A stretch of DNA of 64,000 bases from Thiohalophilus sp. (GTDB lineage Bacteria; Pseudomonadota; Gammaproteobacteria; UBA6429; Thiohalophilaceae). The notes beneath the pieces are model-generated. The model searched no databases. It saw only the letters and a list, made by a program, of their open reading frames with translations, and was not told where the DNA came from. This document shows positions 1-8,301 of this stretch, in pieces (position 1 is the first letter of the stretch; each line of letters opens with the position of its first letter). Location of the stretch: contig NZ_JAXHLN010000003.1 of NCBI RefSeq assembly GCF_034522235.1, forward strand, positions 1,488,001 to 1,552,000, in the 5' to 3' direction. The position numbers and the translations under genes are program-made.

Positions 1-1238
1 GTGCGGGTGTAATCCCCGGCCAGCCATAAACCGCGGATTGCGGTGCGGTGGTCGGGACGTTGCGCATTGATCCCGACCCGGCTGGCAAAGGTGGCGCGTT
101 TTTCACGCAGCACATACGCCTGTTCATGGGCGGGCCAGTCGGGAAACAGGGTGGCCAGCTCCTGCGCCAGCCGGACGATCAGCTGCGGATTTTCCAGTTG
201 CAGATGATCGCCCCGGCTGCTCAGCACCACCGCCAGCAGACCCGGCTGATCATAAACGCCGCGATCGAAAACCCATTGGCCCAGCCCGCCGAGCAGCCCC
301 AGCATGGGTTGCGGCAGTTTCACCGTGGGCGGGTAGTGCAAATAGACGGTACAGATTGGCTCATAGGTAAATGCGTCACACTGTTGCCGCAAACTCGCCA
401 GTGCCGGCTGCGTTCGGCTCAGGGCGCTGAGCGCATAAGGCGGCACGGCGAGTATCACCTGATTGGCGTGAAGCTCACCAGCGGCCGTGCCCACGCCCTT
501 GATTTGTTGATCTTCGATCAGCAGTCGGGTCACACGTTGACCCAGACGGACTTCACCGCCCTGCTGTTCGATATATTGCATGGCCGGTTCGTTAAACAGC
601 GTGCCGAGATCATGTTTGGCATAGAGCAGATCCGAATCTCCGCGCTGCTGCAAAAAGGCATCGCGCAGGACATTCACGAACAGCTCGGCGGAACTCTCCG
701 CCAGCGGCGTGTTCATCACCGCGAGACACAGCGGGTTCCAGAATTTGTGGATCAACTCGGGCGTCTGGCCAGTCTGTTGCAACAGGGCGAGCAGGGATTG
801 ATCAGTTTGTCCACCCAGCCGGTTGCGCCATAACAGCCAGCCGAATTTGAGGGCCTGTCGACGACTGGCGAAGGTGAGGCCGCGCGCCCGGAGCAAGGCC
901 CAGAGCAGATGCAGCGGTGCGGGCAAGCGGGGCGCACACAGTTCAAGTCCCGTTCCCCGGCTGTTGTGGATCTGCAGATGCAGGGGCCGGCGCTCGAAAG
1001 CCGATTCGGCGGGCACACCGATCTGTTGCAGCAGCGCCAGCGTGCTGCGGTACGCCCCGATGAACAGATGCTGGCCGTTGTCCACCGCGTGACCGGCGAA
1101 GGCGACCTTGCGCGCCCGCCCGCCCGGCTGGCGGGCCGATTCCAGCAACAGCGGCCGATGGCCGAGACCGGCCAGCCGGGCCGCCGCCGCCAGTCCGGCC
1201 CAGCCGGCCCCGACGATGATCACCGATTCCTGTTTCAT
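1..1238 (-). CDS. hpnE: Hydroxysqualene dehydroxylase HpnE, C-terminus cut by window edge
   Basis: FAD-dependent amine-oxidase-type enzyme that reduces hydroxysqualene to squalene, the last step of the HpnD-HpnC-HpnE route feeding hopanoids. About 412 codons are visible. The N-terminus has the dinucleotide-binding motif VGAGWAGLAAAARLAGLG, and close to the window edge the frame reads GLWLAGDYTR, the usual FAD-contacting C-terminal motif. Only a few tens of residues should be missing compared with the family's usual 430-460. The ATG (1236-1238) shares one base with the hpnD stop (TAATG), so translation is probably coupled. No frameshift seen. Confidence 0.9.
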   Translation of the reverse strand, partial: MKQESVIIVGAGWAGLAAAARLAGLGHRPLLLESARQPGGRARKVAFAGHAVDNGQHLFIGAYRSTLALLQQIGVPAESAFERRPLHLQIHNSRGTGLELCAPRLPAPLHLLWALLRARGLTFASRRQALKFGWLLWRNRLGGQTDQSLLALLQQTGQTPELIHKFWNPLCLAVMNTPLAESSAELFVNVLRDAFLQQRGDSDLLYAKHDLGTLFNEPAMQYIEQQGGEVRLGQRVTRLLIEDQQIKGVGTAAGELHANQVILAVPPYALSALSRTQPALASLRQQCDAFTYEPICTVYLHYPPTVKLPQPMLGLLGGLGQWVFDRGVYDQPGLLAVVLSSRGDHLQLENPQLIVRLAQELATLFPDWPAHEQAYVLREKRATFASRVGINAQRPDHRTAIRGLWLAGDYTR

Positions 1239-2110
1239 TAATCCATGTCCGTCCCGGGATGATGTCGGCTGCGCCGTTTTTCCCGCCAGACGGTTTTCCC
1301 GGCCAGCCATAACTTGGCGAACGCGGTCAGACTCAGGCGCCGGGTCAGCACATGAAAACCGTCTTTTTCCAGCTCATCGAGCAGGCCTGCATAGATGGCG
1401 CTCATAATCAGCCCGGCGCGCTGGGCGGGACGATCGATCGCCGGTAAATGATCATGGGCGCGTTGGTAGTAGTCACGGGCCCGACGGGCCTCGAACGCCA
1501 TCAATTGATAAAAGCCGGGGCTCTCCCGGCCTTGCAGCAGATCCGCCTCGCTGACGCCGAACTGTTGCAAATCTTCCTGTGGCAGATAGATGCGGCCGCG
1601 TCGGGCATCCTCGCCGACATCCCGCAGGATGTTGGTCAGCTGGAAGGCCATGCCGAGATCCCGCGCATATTTGAGCGTGCGCCGATCGCGATAACCGAAA
1701 ATCTCCGCCGATAACAGGCCGACCACGCTGGCGACCCGGCAACAGTACAGCGACAGTTCCCTGAACGTGGCATAGCGCTGCTGTTCGAGATCCATCTCCA
1801 TCCCGTCGATGATCTCCATAAAATATTCCTGCGCCAGATCAAAATCGCGGATGGCCGGTTGCAGCGCCCGGGTGACCGGATGTTGCGCTTGCCCGCTGTA
1901 GAGACGCTCGACTTCCGAGCGCCACCATTGCAACTTGACCCGCCGGATCTCGGGCATGCTGTCGGCATCCACCACATCATCCACTTCGCGGCAAAAGGCA
2001 TACAACGCGGTGATGGCGCGGCGGCGATGGCGGGGCAAAAACAGGAAGCTGTAATAAAAACTGGAGCCGCTGGCCGCGGTCTTGTCCTGGCAATACTGTT
2101 CGGGCGTCAT
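1238..2110 (-). CDS. hpnD: Presqualene diphosphate synthase HpnD
   Basis: Squalene/phytoene-synthase family protein of 290 residues that condenses two farnesyl diphosphates to presqualene diphosphate. Both Asp-rich metal-binding regions are present: CREVDDVVDAD near residue 40-50 and RDVGEDARRGRIYLPQEDL near 165-185; the YYSFLFLP segment near residue 20 is typical of the family. It lies between hpnC (15-base gap) and hpnE (1-base overlap), in the common hpnCDE order. HpnC and HpnD are paralogues; I assign D here because of its position next to hpnE and the DDVVD form of the first motif. Confidence 0.9.
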   Translation of the reverse strand: MTPEQYCQDKTAASGSSFYYSFLFLPRHRRRAITALYAFCREVDDVVDADSMPEIRRVKLQWWRSEVERLYSGQAQHPVTRALQPAIRDFDLAQEYFMEIIDGMEMDLEQQRYATFRELSLYCCRVASVVGLLSAEIFGYRDRRTLKYARDLGMAFQLTNILRDVGEDARRGRIYLPQEDLQQFGVSEADLLQGRESPGFYQLMAFEARRARDYYQRAHDHLPAIDRPAQRAGLIMSAIYAGLLDELEKDGFHVLTRRLSLTAFAKLWLAGKTVWREKRRSRHHPGTDMD

Positions 2111-2125
2111 GATGCGCTCAGTTTA

Positions 2126-3025
2126 TCAGATTCCGCAGCCGGGTTTGCCTGCCCGGCGGCGTCGGCCCGGACGCGGGAAGGCGGCCTGAACGAGCATGGC
2201 CAACCCGTCGCGGTATGTCAGTCGTGGCCGGGCAAAGGCATCGTTCGGGTCCTCATGCAAATGTTTGAGTATGCGGGCGCCGCCGGCGATGATCAGCCGC
2301 AGTTCAAAGGCGAAGCGGCCACGGAGCCGCAGCCCCAGCGGGGCGCCGGATTCGAGCAGGCGGCGGGCCCGGTCGATTTGCTGGCGCATCAGCGCCTGCA
2401 TGGCAAAATCGGTGGTGCGGTTGGCCAGGTGGGCTTCGCTCACGCCGTGACGCTGCATCTCGTCCCCGGGCAGATAGATGCGGTTGTTTTCCGTGTAGTC
2501 CTGATGCATGTCCTGCAAAAAATTGATCAATTGCAGGGCGGTGCAAATGGCATTGGAATAACCGAGGTTGATCTCACTGGCTGTATGATTGAGCTGCAGC
2601 AGCAATTCACCCACCGGGTTGGCCGACAAGCGGCAATAGTCCATCACCTCCCCGAAATCGGCATAACGGGTTTTTTCCACATCCTGGCGAAAGGCCTGCA
2701 ACAGGCGCTCAAAAGGTTGCACGGGAAGTTGATGCCGATGGATAACATCCTGCAGGGCGATAAACACCGGATCCTCGGATACCGAGCCCTGCTGCAGCTG
2801 TTGCAGGCGGGCCTGGTAGTCATCGAGTTTCGCCAGACGCTGTTCGGCGCTCAGATCGCCTTCATCGGCAAAATCATCCGCAGTGCGGGCAAAGGCGTAA
2901 ATGACCATCACCGCCGGGCGGATACGCGCCGGCAGCAGCCGGCTGGCGACGGGAAAATTCTCGTAATGGTTACGGGCCATTGCCGCGCAGTGGGCGTAGG
3001 CACCGGCCAGGTTATCGCTTGTCAT
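2126..3025 (-). CDS. hpnC: Hydroxysqualene synthase HpnC
   Basis: Squalene/phytoene-synthase family protein of 299 residues, expected to convert presqualene diphosphate to hydroxysqualene. Seen: NHYENFPVASRLLPARIRP near residue 20, first Asp-rich motif TADDFADEGDL near 50, second NFLQDMHQDY near 170 followed by RIYLP. The N-terminal NHYENFPVAS block is characteristic of HpnC rather than HpnD. First gene of the leftward hpnCDE operon; divergent from the small membrane protein gene at 3075, so the 49-base gap must hold both promoters. Start ATG at 3025 chosen because homology begins within the first 20 residues. Confidence 0.9.
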   Translation of the reverse strand: MTSDNLAGAYAHCAAMARNHYENFPVASRLLPARIRPAVMVIYAFARTADDFADEGDLSAEQRLAKLDDYQARLQQLQQGSVSEDPVFIALQDVIHRHQLPVQPFERLLQAFRQDVEKTRYADFGEVMDYCRLSANPVGELLLQLNHTASEINLGYSNAICTALQLINFLQDMHQDYTENNRIYLPGDEMQRHGVSEAHLANRTTDFAMQALMRQQIDRARRLLESGAPLGLRLRGRFAFELRLIIAGGARILKHLHEDPNDAFARPRLTYRDGLAMLVQAAFPRPGRRRRAGKPGCGI

Positions 3026-3074
3026 GACAATCGGCTGTGATATCTTAGGAGCATAAGAATGAAGGAATCAGGAT

Positions 3075-3299
3075 ATGAAAAAGCTTAAATTGATCATTTT
3101 CGGCATTATCATCGGTCTGGCCGTGGGGCTGTGGTTCGGCGTCAACATTGGCAAGGGGAACCCGATATTGAGTAACCCCCTGGATGGGCCGACGCTCAAA
3201 CAGCGGGTTAAAGATACAACCGGCGATGCCGTGGAACGGGCCGGCAAGAAGATGGGAGAGATCGGTTCGGGTATCAAGGGTAACCTCGAGAAGGACTAG
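3075..3299 (+). CDS. Small single-span membrane protein of unknown function
   Basis: A 74-residue protein beginning MKKLKLIIFGIIIGLAVG, with one hydrophobic segment at about residues 5-25 and a lysine-rich hydrophilic tail containing short Gly/Lys stretches (GKKMGEIGSGIKGN). A purine-rich sequence (GGAATCAGGA) precedes the ATG. The positive-inside pattern (KKLK before the span) predicts a cytoplasmic N-terminus. The 3' end overlaps the convergent rmuC stop by 4 bases. I do not recognise the family. The codon use and ribosome site suggest a real gene, not a shadow. Confidence 0.65.
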   Translation: MKKLKLIIFGIIIGLAVGLWFGVNIGKGNPILSNPLDGPTLKQRVKDTTGDAVERAGKKMGEIGSGIKGNLEKD

Positions 3300-4564
3300 G
3301 TTTCTTCGTCGGGGTTGGTTTCGATCTGGCGAACGCCGCTTTCGACCTGTTCCTGCGCCTCGATCTCCTTGCTGGAGCTGATGCCCATTTCGCGAAACTT
3401 CTGTGCACTGGGCAGGATGCGGCTGTCAAACGATCCCACCGTACTGTTGAAATGCTTGACCGTCGTATCCAGGCTGCGCCCCATCTTGTGCAAATGACCG
3501 GTGAAGGTCGCCAGTCGCTGGTATAGCTCTTCACCAATCTTCTTGATGTGTTCGGCATTCTTGGCCAGTTGCTCCTGGCGCCAGCCATAGGCCACCGCGC
3601 GCAACAGGGCGACAAAACTGGTCGGCGTGGCCAGAATGACATTCTTGCTCAGTGCATCTTCCATCAGCTGATAATCGGTTTCCAGCGCCGCGCTCAAAAA
3701 CTGATCGCCGGGAATAAACAGCACTACAAACTCGGGCGACTGACTGAACTGACTCCAGTACGCCTTGCTGTGCAGTTCATTGATACGCTGGCGAACATTT
3801 TTGGCATGGCGTTGCATGTGCTGCTGGCGCTGTTCGTCATTACTGCTTTCGATGGCACTGAGATAGGCGTCCAGCGGGGTTTTGACATCCACCACGATTT
3901 CGCGTCCGTCGGGCATGCGCACGATCATATCCGGGCGCTGGCGACCTTCATCGGTTTTGACGTTTTCCTGCTGATAAAAATCGCAATGCTCGACCATCCC
4001 GGCCAGTTCCGCCAGCCGCTTGAGGGTCAGCTCGCCCCACTGACCCCGCACTTCCGGTCGGCGCAATGCCTGGACCAGGTTATGGGTCTGATCGCGCAGC
4101 GCCTGTTGGGTGAGATTCATGGTCTCGATATGCTTGTGCAGGGCGCCGTAGGCTTCCTTGCGCTCTTTTTCGATATTCTGAATCTGCAGTTCGGTTTTGT
4201 TCAGTGACTCGCGGATCGGCTTGACCAGTTCCTCGATGGCTTTTTCCTTCTGCGCCAGATCGCCTTTGGCCTCGCTTTGAAACTTCTCCAGCTTTTGTTG
4301 CGCCAGCTTCAGGAACTCTTCGTTATTATGCTTGAGCGCCTGACTGGAGAGCGCTGAAAAGGTGTCGCCGAGCTGTTCCCGGGCCTCTTTAAGTGCCTTG
4401 ATCTTCTCGTCGGCGTGCTGGCGTTCCAGTTCCAGCGTGGTACTCAGCTGACTGTTCTCCCGCTGCAGCGCATTGATCCGTCCCTGCAGCCACAGATACA
4501 CCCCCAGCGCCCCGACCAGCAGGGCGCCAACAGCAATCGCGGCGTAAATCAGTTCCTGGCTCAT
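3296..4564 (-). CDS. rmuC: DNA recombination protein RmuC
   Basis: RmuC-family protein of 422 residues. It has an N-terminal membrane anchor (about residues 5-24, AAIAVGALLVGALGVYLWL), a long coiled coil (about 28-130, rich in Gln/Glu/Lys), then the conserved RmuC nuclease-like domain (about 150-350) with VRGQWGELTLKRLAELAGM and PDGREIVVDVKTPLDAY. RmuC restricts inversions at short inverted repeats in E. coli and is structurally related to restriction-endonuclease folds. Its presence in a repeat-saturated window is suggestive but not evidence of a link. It lies upstream of the mupP-like gene on the same strand direction, separated by an inverted AT-rich array. Confidence 0.93.
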   Translation of the reverse strand: MSQELIYAAIAVGALLVGALGVYLWLQGRINALQRENSQLSTTLELERQHADEKIKALKEAREQLGDTFSALSSQALKHNNEEFLKLAQQKLEKFQSEAKGDLAQKEKAIEELVKPIRESLNKTELQIQNIEKERKEAYGALHKHIETMNLTQQALRDQTHNLVQALRRPEVRGQWGELTLKRLAELAGMVEHCDFYQQENVKTDEGRQRPDMIVRMPDGREIVVDVKTPLDAYLSAIESSNDEQRQQHMQRHAKNVRQRINELHSKAYWSQFSQSPEFVVLFIPGDQFLSAALETDYQLMEDALSKNVILATPTSFVALLRAVAYGWRQEQLAKNAEHIKKIGEELYQRLATFTGHLHKMGRSLDTTVKHFNSTVGSFDSRILPSAQKFREMGISSSKEIEAQEQVESGVRQIETNPDEET

Positions 4565-4571
4565 ATTTCAA

Positions 4572-4650
4572 TTTTGAGTTTTGAATTTTGAATGTTGAAT
4601 TGAAGAAAGCGCATTTAATTCAGAATTCAAAATTCAACATTCAAAATTGC
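4572..4650. repeat. Inverted pair of AT-rich heptamer arrays (TGAATTT / ATTCAAA)
   Basis: The left part repeats TTGAATT-type heptamers; after a short spacer (GAAGAAAGCGCATTT) the right part repeats the reverse complement, ATTCAAA. The two arms can pair over about 20 bases, so the transcript would fold into a long AT-rich hairpin between rmuC and the mupP-like gene. The same architecture recurs near 12423, 13715, 25830, 40640 and 50076. Confidence 0.85.
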
Positions 4651-5412
4651 TTAACTTAGCCATTGCAGAATCGCTTCGGGGGATTCCACCAGCCCGTCGG
4701 CGCCCCAGGTGTCCGGTTGTTCATCCTCGCCAATATAACCGAACAGCGCAACCAGTGTCTGCATCCCGGCACGGCGCCCGGCTTCGATGTCCCGCGGGGC
4801 ATCGCCGACATACAGGCATTGATTCGCTTCGCTGCCGCACTGTTCACAGGCGTGAATGAGCGGCGCGGGATCGGGTTTGCATTGTGGCAGGGTATCGCCG
4901 CTGACAATACAGGCCGCGCGTTCGCCAAGGCCCAGCGCTTGCAGCAGGGGCTCGGTCAGCCAGCCGGGTTTATTGGTGACCACGCCCCAGTTATGGCCGC
5001 GGGTCTCGAGGTTGTCGAGCAGCTCGGCCATACCGGGAAACAGGACCGTGTGGGTGGCGAGGTTGGTACGATAAATCTGCAGCAGTTGCCGGCGTAGCGC
5101 CTCGAAATCGACTTGCGGCGCGGATTCACCAAAGCCCAGCTCGATCAGCGCCTTGCCGCCGTGGGAAACCACCGGCCGGATCACCTCGAAGGGCAGGGCG
5201 GGCAGATCATGGCTCAGGCGCACCGCATTGAGCGCATGCGCCAGGTCCGGCGCGGTGTCGGCCAGCGTGCCGTCCAGATCAAACAGAACGGTCCGGATGG
5301 CGCGTGAGCTGGCGAGATCGCCAGGTGGCGAGGTCGATAGATCGCGAGATCGCGAGTTCGATACTTCGTGAGAACGTGGGCCAGTCCTGGCTGGTTTGCT
5401 TTTGTTAGTCAT
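4651..5412 (-). CDS. mupP: HAD-family sugar phosphatase, MupP/Gph type, with repeat-derived N-terminal extension
   Basis: HAD phosphatase. Motif I is VLFDLDGTLADT, motif II VVTNKP, and the C-terminal acidic motif is YVGDAPRDIEAGRRAG. In Pseudomonas the gene next to ubiG is MupP, the MurNAc-6-phosphate phosphatase of peptidoglycan recycling, formerly annotated phosphoglycolate phosphatase; the neighbourhood and the WGADGLVESP tail fit MupP. Family members start only a few residues before motif I. Here about 38 residues of Arg/Ser-rich sequence (for example SNSRSRDLSTSPPGDLASSR) precede it, encoded by GATCGCGA-type repeats, with no start codon closer to the core. ATG at 5412 is my choice; a GTG at 5454, just at the four-helix-bundle stop, is possible. 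Confidence 0.82.
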   Translation of the reverse strand: MTNKSKPARTGPRSHEVSNSRSRDLSTSPPGDLASSRAIRTVLFDLDGTLADTAPDLAHALNAVRLSHDLPALPFEVIRPVVSHGGKALIELGFGESAPQVDFEALRRQLLQIYRTNLATHTVLFPGMAELLDNLETRGHNWGVVTNKPGWLTEPLLQALGLGERAACIVSGDTLPQCKPDPAPLIHACEQCGSEANQCLYVGDAPRDIEAGRRAGMQTLVALFGYIGEDEQPDTWGADGLVESPEAILQWLS

Positions 5413-5462
5413 ATGATTTAACGAACTTCCGCTCTCACTATCTCGCGATTTCACGCCTTCAG
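5290..5462. repeat. GATCGCGA / ATCTCAC-type short tandem repeats
   Basis: Degenerate 7-8 base units (GATCGCGA, GGCGAGGT, CTATCTCG) run from the motif I end of the mupP-like gene to the 3' end of the four-helix-bundle gene. The right side of that gene (5820-5880) carries the same family in the opposite orientation (GTGAGATC twice), so the gene is bracketed by inverted copies. Confidence 0.7.
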
Positions 5463-5807
5463 GGATTGATGCAGTTTATAGAGCATTTTATCAATTCTCT
5501 GGAGGATTTCGTCCAACTGCTCTCGTTGTGATTCTGTGCAATAATTCAGCAGACGAGCAATATCGAGCTGTGTATCCAGTTCACTTAATGAGCCTCTGGC
5601 GATTGCAACAAAATGGCGAAATTCATTATTGCCGTTTCTTGCCGCACCTTCAGCAATATTTGAAGGTATGCTTACTGCAGCTCGTCGTAATTGCTGACTC
5701 AATCCGAATCTCTCGATGTTCGGAAAATGCTGTGTGATTCTATAAATTTCACTAACCAGCTGTGTTGATAAAGTCCATGCGTGTAATTGTTTATGCGGCT
5801 TATCCAT
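5451..5807 (-). CDS. Four-helix-bundle protein (TIGR02436 / S23 type), copy 1
   Basis: A 118-residue all-helical protein of the four helix bundle family, best known from open reading frames in 23S rRNA intervening sequences; its molecular function is unknown. Conserved features: LHAWTLSTQLVSEIYRIT at the N-terminus (the L-W helix 1), LSQQLRRAAVSIPSNIAEG, and ARGSLSELDTQLDIARLL. It separates ubiG from the mupP-like phosphatase, which are adjacent in Pseudomonas, and is bracketed by inverted repeat arrays, which looks like an insertion into an operon. Start ATG at 5807 is well placed. Confidence 0.88.
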   Translation of the reverse strand: MDKPHKQLHAWTLSTQLVSEIYRITQHFPNIERFGLSQQLRRAAVSIPSNIAEGAARNGNNEFRHFVAIARGSLSELDTQLDIARLLNYCTESQREQLDEILQRIDKMLYKLHQSLKA

Positions 5808-6070
5808 GTCCGCGTCTCCCTTGTGAAGTGAGATCGTGAGATCGTTAGAGCGACAGGGCGTGAGATGAGGAAATCATGAGAACACCCGGTAGTTGACAGG
5901 AAGTCCAGCCGGCTCACCATCGTTGCCTAACGCCCTAACGCCCTAACGCCCTAACGCCCTAACGCCCTAACGCCCTAACGCCCTAACGCCCTAACGCCCT
6001 AACGCCCTAACGCCCTAACGCCCTAACGCCCTAACGCCCTAACGCCCTAACGCCCTAACGCCCTAACGCC
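5808..6070. other. Gap between four-helix-bundle gene and ubiG
   Basis: Contains GTGAGATC-type repeats (about 5820-5880), a stretch without recognised features (5881-5926), and the beginning of the octamer array. No gene, promoter or terminator can be supported. Confidence 0.6.
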
Positions 6071-6087
6071 CTAACGCCCTAACGCCC
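5927..6087. repeat. Perfect octamer tandem array (TAACGCCC), about 20 copies
   Basis: The 8-base unit TAACGCCC is repeated head to tail with almost no variation for about 160 bases. The last two units on the right are inside the ubiG reading frame and supply its final residues and stop codon. Eight is not a multiple of three, so array length changes would alter only the few residues after the entry point. Confidence 0.97.
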
Positions 6088-6787
6088 TCTGACTGTGTAA
6101 CAGGTAATTGACGCTGACATCATGACCCAGGGAATAGGTCCTGGTCAGCGGATTGTAACTCATGCCGGTCAACTCGCGAGTCACCAGCCCGGCTTCACGC
6201 ACCCAGCTTTCCAGTTCCGCCGGTTGAATGAACTTGGCGTAATCATGCGTGCCTTTGGGTAACAGCTTGAGCACATACTCGGCGCCGATGATCGCAAACA
6301 GATAGGACTTGGGATTGCGGTTGATGGTGGACAGAAACATATGGCCATCGGGTTTGACCAGTTGCGCGCAGGCGCGAACGATCGATGCGGGATCGGGTAC
6401 GTGTTCCAGCATCTCCAGACAGGTCACCACGTCGTATTGTTCCGGCTGTTGCGCGGCCAAAGCTTCGGCGGTGATCTGTTGATAGTCGACCTCCACGCCC
6501 GATTCATGCTGATGCAGCCGGGCCACACTCAAAGGGGCTTCCCCCATATCAATCCCGGTGACCGTCGCCCCGCGTTGTGCCATGGACTCGGACAGAATCC
6601 CGCCGCCGCAGCCCACATCCAGCACCTGTTTGCCTTCGAGCTTGACCCGGCGATCGATATATTCCAGCCGCAGCGGATTGATCTCGTGCAGCGGTTTGAA
6701 TTCCCCATGCGGATCCCACCAGCGCGAGGCGAGATCCTCGAACTTGGCGATTTCCTGGTGATCGACGTTGGTGTGCGTGGATGACAT
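6071..6787 (-). CDS. ubiG: Ubiquinone biosynthesis O-methyltransferase UbiG
   Basis: SAM-dependent methyltransferase of 238 residues carrying out both O-methylations of ubiquinone synthesis. Seen: [20 protein letters not shown] at the N-terminus, SAM motif [14 protein letters not shown] near residue 58, [11 protein letters not shown] (motif II region), and [20 protein letters not shown] near the C-terminus. The family normally ends about VNYMLHTQ; here VNYLLHSQ is followed by RALGR and a stop encoded by the octamer array, so the native end has been replaced by repeat sequence. The core is intact and should be functional. Confidence 0.95.
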   Translation of the reverse strand: MSSTHTNVDHQEIAKFEDLASRWWDPHGEFKPLHEINPLRLEYIDRRVKLEGKQVLDVGCGGGILSESMAQRGATVTGIDMGEAPLSVARLHQHESGVEVDYQQITAEALAAQQPEQYDVVTCLEMLEHVPDPASIVRACAQLVKPDGHMFLSTINRNPKSYLFAIIGAEYVLKLLPKGTHDYAKFIQPAELESWVREAGLVTRELTGMSYNPLTRTYSLGHDVSVNYLLHSQRALGR

Positions 6788-6819
6788 ATAATAAGGTGTC
6801 CCGTTGGTAGATAATCATT

Positions 6820-6981
6820 CTACCGCAGAGGCGCAGAGACGCAAAGGACACAGAGTATATTTGTTGACGCAGTTTTGAGGGCTTGCTTTGTGTTGTTAAA
6901 GTGTCTTGTTATAGAAATATGTGGAATAGCAAAAAAATAAATTGGATTTTCTTTGCGTTCTCTGCGCCTCTGCGGTGAGAT
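6820..6981. repeat. Inverted CGCAGAGG-type octamer arms with 100-base spacer
   Basis: The left arm (CCGCAGAGGCGCAGAGACGC, 6823-6850) and right arm (GCGTTCTCTGCGCCTCTGCG, 6955-6975) are reverse complements with few mismatches. The AT-rich spacer shows no gene. It lies between ubiG and mtaD, both leftward, so the ubiG promoter may lie inside or beside it. The same arm family brackets the islands on either side of serC. Confidence 0.85.
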
Positions 6982-6984
6982 ATT

Positions 6985-8301
6985 TTAATCCAGGTGGGCA
7001 AGACGCCGTTGCCAGTCTGATACCCGCTCCAGAACGGTATGCGTGTCGATGGTGGTCAGTTCGCGCTGGTTGAGCAGCTGGCGGCCGGCGACCCAGACGT
7101 CGGTGACCTGTTCGCGGCCGGCGGTGTAGACCAGTTGCGACACCGGGTGATAGACCGGCTGGGTCTCCAGTGTGCCCAGGTCGACGGCAATAACATCGGC
7201 CGATTTACCGACCTCCAGCGAGCCGATCTCCTGCTCCAGCCCCAGCGCCCGGGCGCCGTTGAGGGTGGCCATGCGCAGCACGTCCTCAGCGGGCAGGGCG
7301 CTGGCGTCACCGGCCACGGCCTTGGCCAGCAGCGCGGCGCTGTGCATCTCGCTGAACATGTCCAGATCGTTGTTGCTGGCCGCGCCATCGGTCCCCAGGC
7401 ACAGGTTGATTCCGGCCTGTTGCAGCTGGTGCACCGGGCAGAAACCGCTGGCCAGTTTCAGGTTGGATTCGGGACAGTGCACCACATGCACGCCGGCTTC
7501 GGCCAGGCGCGCGATCTCGTCCGGATTTATCTGGGTCATGTGCACCGCCAGCAGATGCGGATTGAGCAGACCCAGCTCGTCGAGGCGCTGCAGCGGGCGC
7601 TTGCCGTCCTGGTTCTGACTCTCCGCGACCTCGTGGGCGGTCTCATGCACATGCATGTGAATGGGAATGTCCAGCTCTTCGGCGTAGGTGCGAATACGTT
7701 GCAGGGGGTCATCGGAGACCGTATAGGGCGCGTGCGGTGCGAAGGCGGTGGTGATCAGGCTGTGGCTGCGCAGCTGATCGTGCAGGGCGATGCCCTTGCT
7801 CAGGTATTCGTCGGGACTTTGTGCATACGGGGTCGGAAAGTCGATCATGATCAGCCCGACGCAGGCGCGCATGCCGGCCTGTTCCACCGCACGCACGGTC
7901 TCCTCGGGGAAAAAGTACATATCGTTGAAGCAGGTAGTGCCGCCGCGCAGCATTTCGGCGCAGGCCAGCAGGCTGCCGTCGTGAACAAACTCCTTGCCGA
8001 CCCATTGCTGCTCCGCCGGCCAGATATGTTGTTGTAACCACTCCATCAGCGGCAGATCATCGGCCAGGCCGCGCATCAGGGTCATGGCGGCGTGACCGTG
8101 CAGATTGATCAGGCCCGGCAACAGAATATGTTGATCCAGATGGCGGATCGTGTCCGCGCTATAGCATTGCGCGGCTTCCCCGGCAGGCAGGATGGCTTCG
8201 ATGCGTCCGTTATCAATGGCAATGGCGTGGTTTTCCAGTAATACGCCCTGCGGTTCGATCGGCAGAATCCAGCGTGCATATAACAGCGTGTCAATCTTCA
8301 T
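6985..8301 (-). CDS. mtaD: 5'-methylthioadenosine / S-adenosylhomocysteine deaminase family amidohydrolase (MtaD)
   Basis: TRZ/ATZ-type metal-dependent hydrolase of 438 residues. Metal ligands visible: LHGHAAMTLMRG (HxH), HMHVHETAHEV, AVHMTQIN and CLGTDGAASNN (catalytic Asp). In Pseudomonas the orthologue next to ubiG and mtnA deaminates methylthioadenosine to methylthioinosine for methionine salvage, which fits the divergent mtnA here. I start at the ATG at 8301 (MKIDTLLYARWILP), where homology begins. A longer frame up to 8544 reads through the ACACCGAA repeats and is not credible as native protein. Confidence 0.9.
   Translation of the reverse strand: MKIDTLLYARWILPIEPQGVLLENHAIAIDNGRIEAILPAGEAAQCYSADTIRHLDQHILLPGLINLHGHAAMTLMRGLADDLPLMEWLQQHIWPAEQQWVGKEFVHDGSLLACAEMLRGGTTCFNDMYFFPEETVRAVEQAGMRACVGLIMIDFPTPYAQSPDEYLSKGIALHDQLRSHSLITTAFAPHAPYTVSDDPLQRIRTYAEELDIPIHMHVHETAHEVAESQNQDGKRPLQRLDELGLLNPHLLAVHMTQINPDEIARLAEAGVHVVHCPESNLKLASGFCPVHQLQQAGINLCLGTDGAASNNDLDMFSEMHSAALLAKAVAGDASALPAEDVLRMATLNGARALGLEQEIGSLEVGKSADVIAVDLGTLETQPVYHPVSQLVYTAGREQVTDVWVAGRQLLNQRELTTIDTHTVLERVSDWQRRLAHLD

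Noticed and set aside
1859-3040. Plus-strand frame of 393 codons opposite hpnC and hpnD
   Set aside because: Antisense shadow of two clear squalene-synthase family genes; no ribosome site and no recognisable domain.
5927-6087. Telomere or linear-replicon end
   Set aside because: The array is internal, between two conserved chromosomal genes, and lacks any terminal structure.
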